This document shows, piece by piece, positions 35,609 to 46,788 of a stretch of 64,000 nt of DNA. Under the pieces are notes generated by a model that was not told the DNA's origin, did no database searches, and worked only from the letters and a program-made list of their open reading frames with translations. Source of the stretch: Adiantum capillus-veneris. Lineage: Eukaryota > Streptophyta > Polypodiopsida > Polypodiales > Pteridaceae. The position numbers were made by a program, and so were the translations under genes. The stretch covers positions 147,725,850 to 147,789,849 of the forward strand of contig CM043949.1 in the NCBI GenBank assembly GCA_014529385.2, in the 5' to 3' direction. The first letter of the stretch is position 1. Every line of letters begins with the position of its first letter.

Positions 35609-35920
35609 CCGTTACTTCAATTACATGCACAACAACGTTCTCAGGTACTCATCAAATTTATTTTTTATACCACTTTTGTAAAATTTTAGGCATCACAAGT
35701 GAACTGCCCAATGTGATCCCATGACAAGGTCATGTAGGAGCAAAGAATTCACACAAGTGCATCTCATACTTGTAGGATGTTCTTTTTTTGGACATTCGTA
35801 TATAAGACATATTCCACATGTGGAGAATATGTGCCTCTAGGATTGACACTAGCGTCCGTTATTTCAATTATGTGTGCAACATTCTGAGGTGCTTGAAAAA
35901 TCTATTTTTTATACCATTTT
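35609..35920 (+). repeat. Family H segment with a fragment of an element I LTR
   Basis: 35740-35915 matches 55420-55803 in part (CCACATGTGGAGAATATG..CTTCTAGGAT). In addition, 35609-35731 resembles 35860-35968, including the first 45 bp of the element I LTR (TGTAAAATTTTAGGCATCACAAGTGAA at 35682-35731), so a small tandem duplication or a second I fragment lies here. Confidence 0.6.
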
Positions 35921-36102
35921 TGTAAAAATTTAGGCATCTCAAGTGAACTGCCCAATGTGATCCCATTAATTAGTTTGTATTTATTTTACTTATTTGCCAA
36001 AGTCTTGTGTAGGGAAATTTATTGGGCTTGCTATATAAGCAACCTCTTGCCTCCATTGTATATACATTCAGTTATTCATTGCCAAGGTGGATTGTTTTAG
36101 GA

Positions 36103-36148
<46 letters not shown>

Positions 36149-36193
36149 CTCACTCCCCTTGGTCTCTACGCTTCCGCATCATTGACTTTGACA
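35921..36193 (+). repeat. 5' LTR of element I (273 bp)
   Basis: It includes a TATA-like CTATATAAGC at about 36040 and a (CT)n tract at 36105-36145. It ends TTTGACA right before the primer-binding site. Confidence 0.88.
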
Positions 36194-37176
36194 TGGTATT
36201 AGAGCCCTTAGTGGATCTCCATGCTTGAAGGCCTTGGCGTGGAGGAGAGCACCTACTTGAGAAGAAGAACACGCTGGTTGCCGGCCTTCAACCTTCCCAT
36301 CTCTGCTGTAGCGTTTTAACCATAGCCTAGAAGGTGGCCCTCTACACTTCCCCCCTGCTCTTGACGTTCTAAAACAGATCCAATAGTGGCACCATTTTTC
36401 TTCTCTATTGCAAGCGTTTTGAGACACTATGCCCAGGAGCACCTTGCCACCACCACCCCCCCCCCCCCCCCTTCCTACACATTTTGAAACACTGCTATGC
36501 AACAGGCACACTTACCCTCTCCTGCCAGTGGTGCTGTCTCTCTCTTCCTTTTGTTTTGAGATGCTAGGTTGGCAGCACACCAAGAGGCGCGAGTGAAATT
36601 AGCATTTTGAAACTCTCCCGGGTAGTTTTGGCTAGGTTGTTTTCAATCTAGCGACGGCATTTTAAAACAATGTCAGTCGGTAGCCTTTGGGAGAAAATTA
36701 TGATTCTCCCTTATGTCCCTTGAGTTTTAAAATGCCCATTTGCTACCCTCCCTCCCTTAACCCTTTGCTTCATCTCTTAGAGTGTCAACTTGGCACTCCA
36801 ATAGTGGTCAACCACTGGAGAGAGAGGAGCCTGAAGAGGCCATTTTGAGCCACGAGGAGTGCCATTGGAGGCAAAGTTGGTGAGGAAAATTTTTGATCTG
36901 CGGAGCCTTGATTTGTTCAAGGGCTCCCAACAAGGCAATGTTGAGGCGGATTACAGTCAGTGTGGAGCAGCTTCGGAATTTTTTATCGGCTTGGCCATTG
37001 CTACCCACAGTTTATTATGGAGCTTTGGATTTGTTTGAGGCCTACCACAGGGCAAACATGCGGAGCAGATATCAAGGCGACAGAGTTTTGGATGCCAAAG
37101 AGGGATAGAAGATTGTGCAGAACCCATTGCGTGTGGAGCTTCCTTTGCAATGGAGTTGTAGCGGCTTGGAACTTTT

Positions 37177-37692
37177 TTGGCTTGGTTTGTACGGCCATTT
37201 TTTGGAGTGCGAGAAGATACTCAATTGTCAGATCTTGCAACTTCAATATGTCCCTACCTTGCTCGAGGCCCGACAACATGGACCAAAGACAAACAAAAGC
37301 CTATGGATAAGGGATCGCTAACCATCCATGTAGCGGCTTATGCATTGGCACAGTTCTCAAGGAGCCCAGAAAATTGTTTGGCTCAAGCTTGTGAAGTCAA
37401 AAGCAAATGGAAGAGTTTGCTAGAGAACAACGACAAAGGTTAGTTGGACACGGATGGAAGTACCAGTACTCAATTAGCTGCCTCGATATCCGAGAGGTAC
37501 AACCACAGTCATGATTGTGATTTGACTCTTTGCCTGGCTCAAGAGTTTGAAGCCAAAGGCAGAAATGGGAACTCACAGATAGACAAGGACAAAGACAAGA
37601 TGGATAGAGATTATGGTAAGAAAGATTTGACAAAGGAGATTGGCATGGCACTCGTGGCGGTGGCCATGGTGGCCTCAACGTTATATTTCTAG
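37177..37692 (+). pseudogene. Open frame inside element I, function unknown
   Basis: Frame 1 is open from 37177 to 37692 except for one TAG at 37441-37443. The translated protein has no retroviral motif. The C-terminal half is Lys/Asp-rich (NSQIDKDKDKMDRDYGKKD) and ends in a hydrophobic segment (GMALVAVAMVASTLYF) that could be a membrane anchor. It might be a captured host fragment or a degenerate element gene. I do not recognise it. Confidence 0.35.
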
Positions 37693-37878
37693 TCAAATAA
37701 CAAGTGTCACCACTAGATTCATCTAGAGAGAGTCTTGTGAGTGGCAGAGAGTGCCAAGAAATGCTCCCTATGATTAATGTGTACCCTTGTGTTGGAGTTC
37801 AAGTTGTTGGAGTTTGGACCCGTAGTTCTTCATCGACTTGGTCTCACTATTGATGTCCGCTATGAGCTGCAGAGAGGG

Positions 37879-38069
37879 TGTTAAAGTTTAGGCATCTCAA
37901 GTGAAATGTCCAATGTGGTCCCATTATTTAGTTTGGCTTTTAGGTATTTATTTTACTTATTTGTCAAAGTGTTGGGTAGGGAAATTTAGTGGGCTTTCTA
38001 TATAAGTAACCCCTTGTCTCCATTGTATACACATTCAGTAATTCATTGCCAAGGTTGATTGGTTCAGGA

Positions 38070-38112
<43 letters not shown>

Positions 38113-38168
38113 CCCCCCCCCCCCCCCCTCCCCTTGGTCTCTACACTTCCGCATCGTTGACTTTGACA
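37879..38168 (+). repeat. 3' LTR of element I (290 bp)
   Basis: It matches the 5' LTR, with a CT tract at 38072-38110 followed by a C run at 38110-38128 in place of the 5' copy's CT run. ATTTT follows at 38169-38173. Confidence 0.88.
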
Positions 38169-38173
38169 ATTTT

Positions 38174-38650
38174 AAGCACATTGTATCACAAACAATTTTT
38201 GTGGCAAAAAATTATAGGATACTTAGTAATACATGTTGAGGTTACAAGTATTGTTAAACAACTTTAGCGGATGGTTGTTTATACATGTAGAAAAGTTATG
38301 TTTTTTTAATGAACTAGTTCATTTGGTCCCTAGATGTGATGGATTATTCACATTATATTATGGACCAAATAGGTTAGAATGGTTTTTGTGTGGAAAGTAT
38401 TTAGTTCTTTTCCCTTGAGTGGTGAACATAAAATTAGCCATAAGCATTGGCAAGTAATGTTTATGGATATGCAGGTTCAAATATAATTTTTTCTAAATGC
38501 ATGCACAATAGGTGTTATGTGCCCTAGTGTTTAGGAAATGTTGGTTTAGAGCGACATTCACACTCATGACATTAATATCTTCTAAAGCATTTTGCACTCT
38601 ATGTGCACTATCTCTATGATATTACTTGTAGATCTATCAATCACCAATAG
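38174..38650 (+). repeat. Family H body segment
   Basis: This matches 55820-56333, with shared blocks such as GATGGTTGTTTATACAT, GAAAGTATTTAGTT, TAAATGCATGCACA and CCTAGTGTTTA. It is the continuation of the copy at 35740-35915, interrupted by element I. No open frame is supported. Confidence 0.75.
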
Positions 38651-38880
38651 TGTCATACCTAAGGTAGGATGGGCCAAGGCCAAGGATCAACTCCAGATAC
38701 ACATGCGGCACAGGGGCTATATGTAGCTAAGAGCCATAGGGCGAGGGGCCTATATATAGGCAGGTTGGGTGGTTATGAGCATGTTTATCTTCCATCATCC
38801 TTTCACTGGGAGAGGGGAGAGCTATGGAGGAGGGGGAAGAAATCTCTCTCTTTAGGTCTCTCTCTCTCTCTCAAACTCAT
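38651..38880 (+). repeat. Family H LTR-like segment
   Basis: It begins TGTCATACCTAAGGTAGGATGGGCC and matches the starts of the repeats at 57170 and 58148, including TACACATGCGG and the TATA-like CCTATATATAGGCAGG (about 38750). It holds an LTR promoter region; its right end is not resolved. Confidence 0.65.
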
Positions 38881-41789
38881 GAGGCATGTCCTCCCTCTCT
38901 TCGGAGTCTTCTCTCTTTTTGTCATTTTTAGGAGCAGGGCGTGCATGGTCTTTCATGATCTTGCAAGCCGTGGTGATCAAGGCGGCTAAGCAAGAGTTTG
39001 GGGTCAAGGCTCACCACGTGCATAGAATCTCTTGCTAAGCAGGGAGGCCAAAACCACAATGGGGAGAACACACACACACGCGGGTAGGCCTGCTTAGCGG
39101 GAGGAGGAGGAACGAGTCAACTACGTCAAAAGCCCCAGTAGATGCGCTTGTTAGGGTCGCATGGAAACAGGGAGAAATTCTCATTTCAGTTGCGCTCACT
39201 TTTGACCTCTGTACAAGGAGCTGTGTCAATTTCTGCATCCTTCACAAGCTCGTCATTTCCATGGCTCCCATTGAAGGTATTTTTATACCATAGGCTCCCA
39301 AGGCCACTTGGTTTGGCTTAAGGTATGTGCCCACCACTCAGAATTCTTAGGGTTTGTGTACACAACCGGCTGATTCCCACCCTACCATTGAGTGCAGCAC
39401 GACAGTGGGCTTCGACACATTGAGAGCAGGAGTAGCAAGGGCATGCATGAAGCATAGCAACACCCATGAGTTTGGAGATACAATAAAAAAATTTAAAAAA
39501 ATGTGAGGTATTCAAGGCGTCTCATAGCAAAGGCATGTAGGAGCAAGGGCGTCAGTAGTTGATCACGAAGAGTAGTTCAAAGTACACCAACAGTGATGGA
39601 TTTATATCGCTACAGATTGGTCAAGGTTGATTCTTTGTTATTAGCACGATTTTACTCATGCATGGCATGTGGATTATCCTATGAAGCAAGGCTTCTTTCT
39701 CTCTCTTTCAAAGTTCCCAAGAGGAGCACGACTCCACACACTTACTTGGTCATAGATTTTGATTCACAAGTATCTCTTAGATTTATCGTCTTCCTACTCT
39801 CAAGAGGAGGGGGGAATCAAGAAGCAAGACTTCCGTTTTCTAGGGTATGTCTTCTAGGCAGGTTGCCTAACATTCATGGCTTGTGGGTACATGCAAGGCA
39901 TGTGGCTTGTAAAGAAACCAAGGTAGTCGGAAATTGTCATGATCAACCCATTGTTGCCCAAACCAACCAAGATCCTATGGACTTGCAAGGTCTCTCTCTC
40001 ATTGATACTGTGCAAAAAAGTTATGGGGTCACAAGGATATTTTCTTCATTGCACTTCATTCAAGTTTTACAAAAATACGGCTAGTAGGTACGACTCACTC
40101 ATTAGCTTGAGAAGCCAATAGGTGTTTCTCTATGCCGTATTCTGGATTTGCATTTTTGCTAGGACATGGTTCCTAGAAAAACTTTTACAAAGGTTACGTC
40201 AATCGAGACAAATCTAGATGGTCAAGGAAACTCGCAACCAAGCCAAGAAGTTATGAAGTACATACTTTGCAAGAAATTTTATTTTTTGTTTCTCAATACG
40301 TGGTATAGTTCAACAAGGTCGATTATCAGTGAATGCTCGACATGGTCAAATTTCTTTTGCTATGCCATTGTACATTGGCAAGAGTATATGTTAGCTATGT
40401 GCACCGAAATTGCATGAGTACTTATATGAAGCAAGGCTTCCCTTTCCACATTTGGCATAGCAATTTCCAAATTTTGGAATCTACTAATAGCATACACACT
40501 TAGGGAAATTTTCCAAGATATCCGTAGATTTTTTAAAACAAAAGAATCACACAAGGAAATAGATGATACATACGCTCACTCACTTGAGCAACAAATATGG
40601 ATATGAGCCGGAGTTAAGCGAGTTTAAAAACTCCGGACAACTCGCCACAGTAGGGAAACCAGGTTAGACAATTTCAAGTTTTTTGGTTACTCTTTATTTT
40701 AACTTTTAACTTGGCAAAGATTACCCATTGTACAAGCAAAGTGCTTTTGACAACATTTATGAGAAGCAAGCCTTCTAACCCGTGCCAAGATTCTAACATT
40801 GCCTTCAAATAAACAACCTTGGCACACAATTTTGGGCATTCGCAACGTGTGGATAAGCTCACAATTCACGTCAGCCAATGGAAAATTGTGATGTATCCAT
40901 GCTCGATTGTGCAAGGAACTTATGGTCTTGGCTAAATCTATCAGACCGCCAATATCGCCAAAGGCTTACACCTGTGCATGCATGACATGCCAATGAGATT
41001 GACATAATTCCATCTCATTATTATGTACGCTTCCGCTATAACACTAACTACTATGTCAAGGACAAGGTAAGTGACTGATATCTTAAAATATTTTTTATGT
41101 TTATTCACAGGCATTGTGCCGTATTTAAAGTCACTTGGTACAATCGCAATCACATACAAGGTAAGTGGATAAAGATGCAACTTATGGTACCTCTCTCTAT
41201 GAGGACCTGGTACACGTACAGAGTTGTAAGCTTATAGGATAAGTTATGACACAGACATGGTCTGCACTGGAGTATATGCAAGGGACATACAATACATTAG
41301 AATAAGGGGTCTCCTCAACCCAACATTCTCTCTTTCTCTCTCTCTTTGCAACTTCTCTACGGGAAAGGTGAAACTAGGCACGATTTTATAGAAATTTTTA
41401 TTTGGTGAGCCTAAGATGGTTTTCCGAATTCTTGACCCAAGAAGAGGCCGCTTGGCCTGATCTCCGCCATTGGCTTTGACCCGAATCACACGGCAAGCAA
41501 CTCCCAAGGACCTTTGTTTTTTATCGCGCAATTGCAATTGCTTTTTTTTTATTCTTTGCACGCACAACATAGCCCCTCCGCGGCGGTTCTCTCCTAAACT
41601 CTCTGCACAACCTTGATTGACATTCATCTACACTACAAGTCCCATGCTCAAAAAATTTCCAGGCAAAAAGGCGATATGAGGAAGCTTGAACACACACGCA
41701 CACGCTGACAAAGACACACACACACACACACACACAGCTTGAAATGAACAATAACTCAGAGATAAAAAGCGAGAACTTAGAGAGGAAAC
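38881..41789. other. Non-coding stretch of about 2.9 kb without recognised features
   Basis: The longest open frame (39593-40084) shows no known motif and is cut on both sides. A short (AC)n run lies at 41716-41737. Phrases such as GAAGCAAGGCTTC recur a few times (for example 39678 and 40429), hinting at an old repeat, but I cannot define a unit or a coding region. Confidence 0.35.
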
Positions 41790-42610
41790 GATCATCAAGG
41801 AGGAGAGCAGCTCCAAGAAAGCAGCCAATCTCTTCTACACAAGCAAACATGGAGATGAAGAGATCACCTCACTTAAAGCCTGTGCTAAGAAGTAGGATAC
41901 ATGCTGATTGCAGGATATACTCAATGGGGGCAATGATGGAATGCTTTGGGATGTTTTCAGTGGATGCGAAGTGAGGGAACTATACAGAACGCCAATATGG
42001 ACAAGATAATTCATGACGATATTGTTATCCAAGGGCTGTTGAAACAAAATGTTGTGCATGGCATTGCCTTGGTTGACATGTATTCCAAATGTGTTGTACT
42101 TTAGAAAGCACCTAAGATTCTTGTCCAAAACATCATCTCTTGGAGGACTCTATTGCAGTGGATGAGAAGCAAGGACGTCTCTCTCGATGCAATCATCTTT
42201 GAAGGCATGTGACACTATGCTCATATAGGATATCTGATCGCACAGCTTCATCCATGTAGCCCAATTCTCTGATGTCAGATTAGTGGCAGTGTCGTATGAT
42301 CAATCAGAGCTCCTCTATGCTCCCTTTTCAAATCTATGCTCGCTTTTCATAGGCAATCGTTGGCATCTTTACAAAGAGCTATATAATTTACTGGCAGTGA
42401 TGTCGTACGATCACAGAGCAGTGCCAAGAAAGCAGCAATATCTTCTATGCAAGCAAACATGGATACGAAAAGGTCAACTCACTTAAATCATGTGCTTAGA
42501 GCAAGATATACTCAAGAGGGACAGGGACAAAAAGCTATGGGCTATGCGAATATCTTCTCAACAAGCATTCGCAGGTTCCCTAGAGGCATCTCGGATTGTC
42601 TGCAAGTTTG
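41790..42610 (+). pseudogene. PPR (pentatricopeptide repeat) gene remnant
   Basis: Translated pieces match the plant PLS-class PPR pattern: ALVDMYSKC (42050-42090), KAPKILVQNIISWRTLL (42104-42155), MRSKDVSLDAIIF (42160-42200), TSLKACAKK near 41870 and EGQGQKA near 42518. The pieces lie in different frames with stops between them. The unit near 41815-41910 is repeated at 42422-42515 (AAGCAGC..ATCTTCTA..CAAGCAAACATGGA), as expected from tandem PPR repeats or local duplication. PPR proteins bind organelle RNA for editing and processing; this copy is dead. Confidence 0.6.
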
Positions 42611-42623
42611 CTTCTGGACACTC

Positions 42624-42814
<191 letters not shown>

Positions 42815-42816
<2 letters not shown>

Positions 42817-43339
42817 ATAGAGTAGGCTATGACGTAGCTAGTAGGCAATGATGGATTTGCTCATGCATGAGCTTTAATGCAACCATCAAACGCGGACCCT
42901 ACTGCCTTCTCATCCTTTGATCTATGGTGCTGGAAGTGGCAACATCCATCCTATATATTGGTGTTGGAAGTAGCAATGCCCAACTAGCTATACTAGCACC
43001 TTATACATGTTCACATGAAAGCGAAGAGACATGAAGAAAAGCCTACCTCGTTGAGATGAAGAAAGCATTCTGTAGTAACATAGAGTCTGTAGGCCAAGCT
43101 CCTCCCTATTCATTCCAGCAGTACAAGGTCGACAATATCATTGTTTGCTCCATCGGTATATTGGAATCGGCCTTCTTTAATTTGCAGTGAAGCCTCCCAC
43201 ACAGTGATCATAGCAGATTTGTGTGCAACAAGACCCAGTGGCCAGATGAACAGTATGTCCAGCTTCAATTACCTTACTCATCTCGTTTCTGCAGGTGCAA
43301 CTAGTTATGGACATCATTATGCCTCTCCTCCAAGTATAG
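42815..43339. other. Non-coding stretch between GA tract and fold-back element
   Basis: Short matches to PPR-like sequence are possible but too weak to claim. The repeated phrase GCTGGAAGTGGCAACATCC / GTTGGAAGTAGCAATGCCC occurs at 42930-42982. No supported gene. Confidence 0.35.
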
Positions 43340-43923
43340 TGTTATGGAATTGATATCTTATTATTTATCGCAGCTGTGACAGGTGGAAAAGGCTTGGCCG
43401 AGCTAAGCTATTGCAAAAGGATATTGTATTTTATGTACATTTTATTATTCAAGTGCTCTTTTATGAGCTTTGGCCATTTATGACCGGCCGGCTAGTTTGT
43501 AACCAATTTGACCATTCAAGAAATCTATATAACAAATACGTGCAAGAGGGAATTTCCGGCCAGTTTGTAACCAATTTGACCATTCAAGAAATACGTGCAA
43601 GAGGGAAATTCCTCTTGCACGTATTTCTTGAATGGTCAAATTGGTTACAAACTGGCCGGAAATTATATAGATTTCTTGAATGGTCAAATTGGTTACAAAC
43701 TGGCTGGAAATTCCCTCTTGCACGTATTTGTTATATAGATTTCTTGAATGGTCAAATTGGTTACAAACTAGCCGGCCGGTCATAAATGGCCAAAGCTCAT
43801 AAAAGAGCACTTGAATAATAAAATTTACATAAAATATAATATCCTTTTGCAATAGCTTAGCTCGGCCAAGCCTTTTCCACCTGTCACAGCTGCGATAAAT
43901 AATAAGATATCAATTCCACAACA
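43340..43923. mobile_element. Fold-back element, 584 bp, nearly all inverted repeat
   Basis: It begins TGTTATGGAATTGATATC and ends with the complement, GATATCAATTCCACAACA. The left arm (43340-43612) and right arm (43613-43923) are inverted copies with small internal differences. A module of GGCCAGTTTGTAACC, then GACCATTCAAGAAAT, then ACGTGCAAGAGGG occurs two times on the left and three on the right. A 5-bp duplication TATAG flanks it (43335-43339 and 43924-43928). TG..CA ends plus 5-bp duplication recall an LTR, but the structure is that of a fold-back transposon. Confidence 0.85.
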
Positions 43924-44522
43924 TATAGCTCATGCAGATTTAACCATGTGCCCTCTGCCATGCTTCAACGTTTATGGAAATGATATGTAATAGGTCCCCA
44001 TGCCTAATTCTCAAGATTCACAACCATTGTTTTCCATGCATTTTGCTCGTGCAGCAGCAAGCCGGGCCTTCCAAACCTTGCCTATTTTTGGCAGATCATC
44101 AAGTTGGAGGGTACTTCGGAAGCTTGCCACTGTGATGAGCACTCTAAAAGAAAACCTTCCCAAAAAAAAAGAGACCTTAAGAGGTAGAGGCAGGTGGATT
44201 TGTGCAGGTGCAGACCCGCCTATGAGGGCAACGCAATGGAGGTTAAATGGCGCAGACTTCTGGGTAGCTTTGGGGGTGGTTTGGATGGGCGAAGAGGCAA
44301 ACGACCAGGAGATACACATGTAGCAGGGACGAGAGGTTGAACCAGCATTAGGAGGCGAAGCAGTGAGGGTGGAAGCAAGAGGCGAGCTGGGGGAGCGTGA
44401 GGAGGTGGATGTCGGAGGCGAGCCTCCGGGTCTAGACAAAGAGTGGAGGTCGTGGTTGAAGAGGTTTCACAGGTTAGAGAGACGATGTAGGCCAGTTCAG
44501 TTTGGGAAGATGGGCATTGCAC
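43924..44522. other. Sequence left of element E, unrecognised open frame
   Basis: Frame 2 on the plus strand is open from 44000 to 44522 except for a TAG at 44321-44323 and is Arg/Glu-rich (ARGELGEREEVDVGGEPPG). The opposite strand is equally open and Ser/Pro-rich, so base composition rather than coding may explain both. Element E starts at 44523. No known domain is seen. Confidence 0.3.
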
Positions 44523-45449
44523 TGTCGGGGGATAAATGTGTGAATGGTGAGCCAAGAAGGCACTGGGCCCCTGGTTGTGAGGTGCGGAAGAAGAGGTGCA
44601 ACAGTCACAATTAACAGCAACAATGCTCAAAACAAATATTTCTCTTACTTCAAGTTAATCAACCATAATCATAATTAATCAATAATTAATGGAGGCTTAA
44701 TGCTCCTTACAAGATGAATCCTGGCTTAAACCACGTGCTAATCAAGAAAAGTGATAATGACCTACTTAATACTGCCTTCTACTTCTTCCCTTTATGGCTT
44801 AGGAACTTCCTCTTCCAATGGCCACCTGATTTGTCTTCCAGAATTGAATGGGTTTAGGCTCGGGGTTTAGGCTCGGCTAATGGTTTAAGATTAGTCTTGG
44901 CTAATGAATTGAGATTAGGCATCGGCTCAGTTCCGTGATCCTACAGGCTTCAATTCCTTACTTGCTTTAATCCGTGACCGGATTTTTCTCAAGCTTTGAC
45001 CTCCATCTTCCTTGCTTGCATGCCTTGCCAAAAACTAGCTCGATAGATTAGACCTAATGTAGAGAGCTTGCCTCAAGAATTCGAGAGATTAGGATTAACT
45101 CCGCTCTTGATAGCTTAAGAGCTTTGGCTTCAACGGATCAAACAAGCTTGGATTAAGCTTAAGGCTAAGAAGACTCCGGGAGAGTTGTCTTAGAGAGCTT
45201 AGAGAGGTTTTAAGTATGGGATTAGAGAGATTCTCTTATGGCTTCGAGAGCTTCGGAATCAAAAGCTTGGCTTCGAGTAGGTTTAGGAATGGCTTAAGAG
45301 CAAAAATAGGTTAAGCTTACGAGATTAGGGAGCTTAAGAGCTCAAGAGCTTCAAGATATGTGGAGGAGATTAGGAGGAGATTCGCTTATGAGATTATGTG
45401 GAGGAGGCTTCCGAGCTTAAGAGATTGAAGATATCAGGAGGCGGCTTAA

Positions 45450-46788
45450 CACTAGAATGGTAACCTAACAGGACATAAAAGTGTCCTTTCAGGGTTTTGG
45501 GAAAAAATTCCAAAACCATAGTAGATCCACTCATTTTGAAAAATCCTTTCATGAGCTTATAGTTCAATAACTACTACATATGGAAAAAATGAGAAATTTG
45601 TAATTTTTCTCATCCCTTGGTCACTACAAGCCTCCAAAGTTGATGGACCAATGCATTTCTCCCAAAACTGCAATTTCTTACGGTTGATTGCATATAAATA
45701 AGAGTGGAGATTTTTGTAGGACATGAGATAAAATGCTCCGTTAACTTCAATGGGTTGGTGACCAAAACATATGGTTTCTTTTACCTCACTAGTTTTTTTT
45801 GGGAAAAAAATAGGTACAAAAAGGTTGCATTTTTGCCATTCCGTAGACCTATCATCAAAGTTTCTATAGTCACGCTCAATACAGATACTATATACATGTT
45901 TTCTTAGTTCCCTTTGGGCCTCTGGATTCAAAAGGAGCCATGGAGCATGTCAAAAGGATAATGGATCGCTTACAATTGGAACCTTGGGGGCAATGATAAA
46001 GTGCTAAATACAGCAAACATGAAAAACTGGGTTTAGCATTATGACCTCTAGAAACCCATAGAAACTACTCAATATCTAGCCAAGTTTGTAGTCTATGATT
46101 AGATATGGTCACTACCTACAAAATACACACAATTGGCCTAAGAAACTAGCAATATTGAGAAAGTTATACTTGCTACTCTAAAATGTGTCGTATTCTTCAG
46201 CAACAATCAAAAAACTCAACCATCATCATATACTATGCTATATAGCATTTTAGGTCCCCCAAAACTCAAGGAAGATTAGCTTTATGTTATACATTACACT
46301 TACACAATCAAAATTGAATTTGGATATCAAGAAAGCCACCAAAAAAAATCATAAAAGTGCTAATTTTGGCCAAAAAACAGGATTATGCAATTCTTATAAA
46401 TTGGTCATAACTTTCAATTTGAACACTTATCTCTTCCTACAAGCATCAAAACATGTTGAGAACTATGAAGGCCTAACCTCTAGCCATATAAACCTCACAA
46501 ACATGAAGTTTAGAGTGGTATAGTTTCCAAAAATTGAAAAAAAAGCCAAAAACAGGACCCGTTTTTTCACACAGTTTAGGTTCAAAACTGTTGTGCAAGA
46601 GTAAGGTTAATGATGAGATCGATACTCAAAAAAAATTCTAAGTTTTTTTCAGCTCATAAGGAAACTTTGTGGATATATAGCACCTAGAAATTCATTTTCA
46701 TACTCTTCAAATAATTCAAGCAAAATGGTCACTTAACAGGACACAAAAGTGTCCGAGGACATAAAAGTGTCATGTTACCATTCTAGTG
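45450..46788. mobile_element. DNA transposon with TTAA duplication, 1339 bp, non-autonomous
   Basis: Perfect 15-bp terminal inverted repeats CACTAGAATGGTAAC lie at both ends, flanked by TTAA (45446-45449 and 46789-46792). The other E LTR lacks the insertion and gives the empty site near 51225-51235. Subterminal palindromes of the type GGACA-YAAAA-GTGTCC occur at 45470-45485 on the left and at 46739-46754 and 46757-46772 on the right. TTAA duplication is the hallmark of the piggyBac superfamily. The ends begin CAC rather than the classical CCC, so that assignment is inference. No transposase is recognisable. Confidence 0.82.
45557..45931 (-). other. 124-codon open frame inside the TTAA element, unrecognised
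   Basis: It starts MNPEAQRELRKHVYSICI and is the longest frame in the transposon. It shows no DDD/DDE catalytic context or Cys-rich finger of a piggyBac-type transposase. It may be a chance frame or a decayed internal piece of a larger autonomous element. Confidence 0.25.

Larger units (their letters stand above)
35921..38168 (+). mobile_element. Element I: small pol-less LTR retrotransposon, 2248 bp
   Basis: LTRs lie at 35921-36193 and 37879-38168. Both begin TGT..AAA..TTTAGGCATC, contain a CT tract and end GACTTTGACA. The 5-bp duplication ATTTT is at 35916-35920 and 38169-38173. The primer-binding site TGGTATTAGAGC is at 36194-36205, and a polypurine tract (GCAGAGAGGG) lies just before 37879. 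The paralogous sequence at 55795-55830 shows the uninterrupted site. The 1.7-kb interior encodes no gag or pol, so it must have depended on other elements for movement. Confidence 0.88.

Noticed and set aside
43411-43852. Two 124-codon proteins, one on each strand, almost identical
   Set aside because: They are the same palindromic DNA of the fold-back element read from both strands; no known domain.
45557-45931. Transposase gene of the TTAA element
   Set aside because: Only 124 codons and no catalytic or finger motif; kept as an unrecognised frame.
45450-46788. CACTA (En/Spm) transposon because the ends begin CACTA
   Set aside because: The 3-bp flanks differ (TAA and TTA), whereas the 4-bp TTAA matches on both sides; the subterminal layout also differs from typical CACTA elements.
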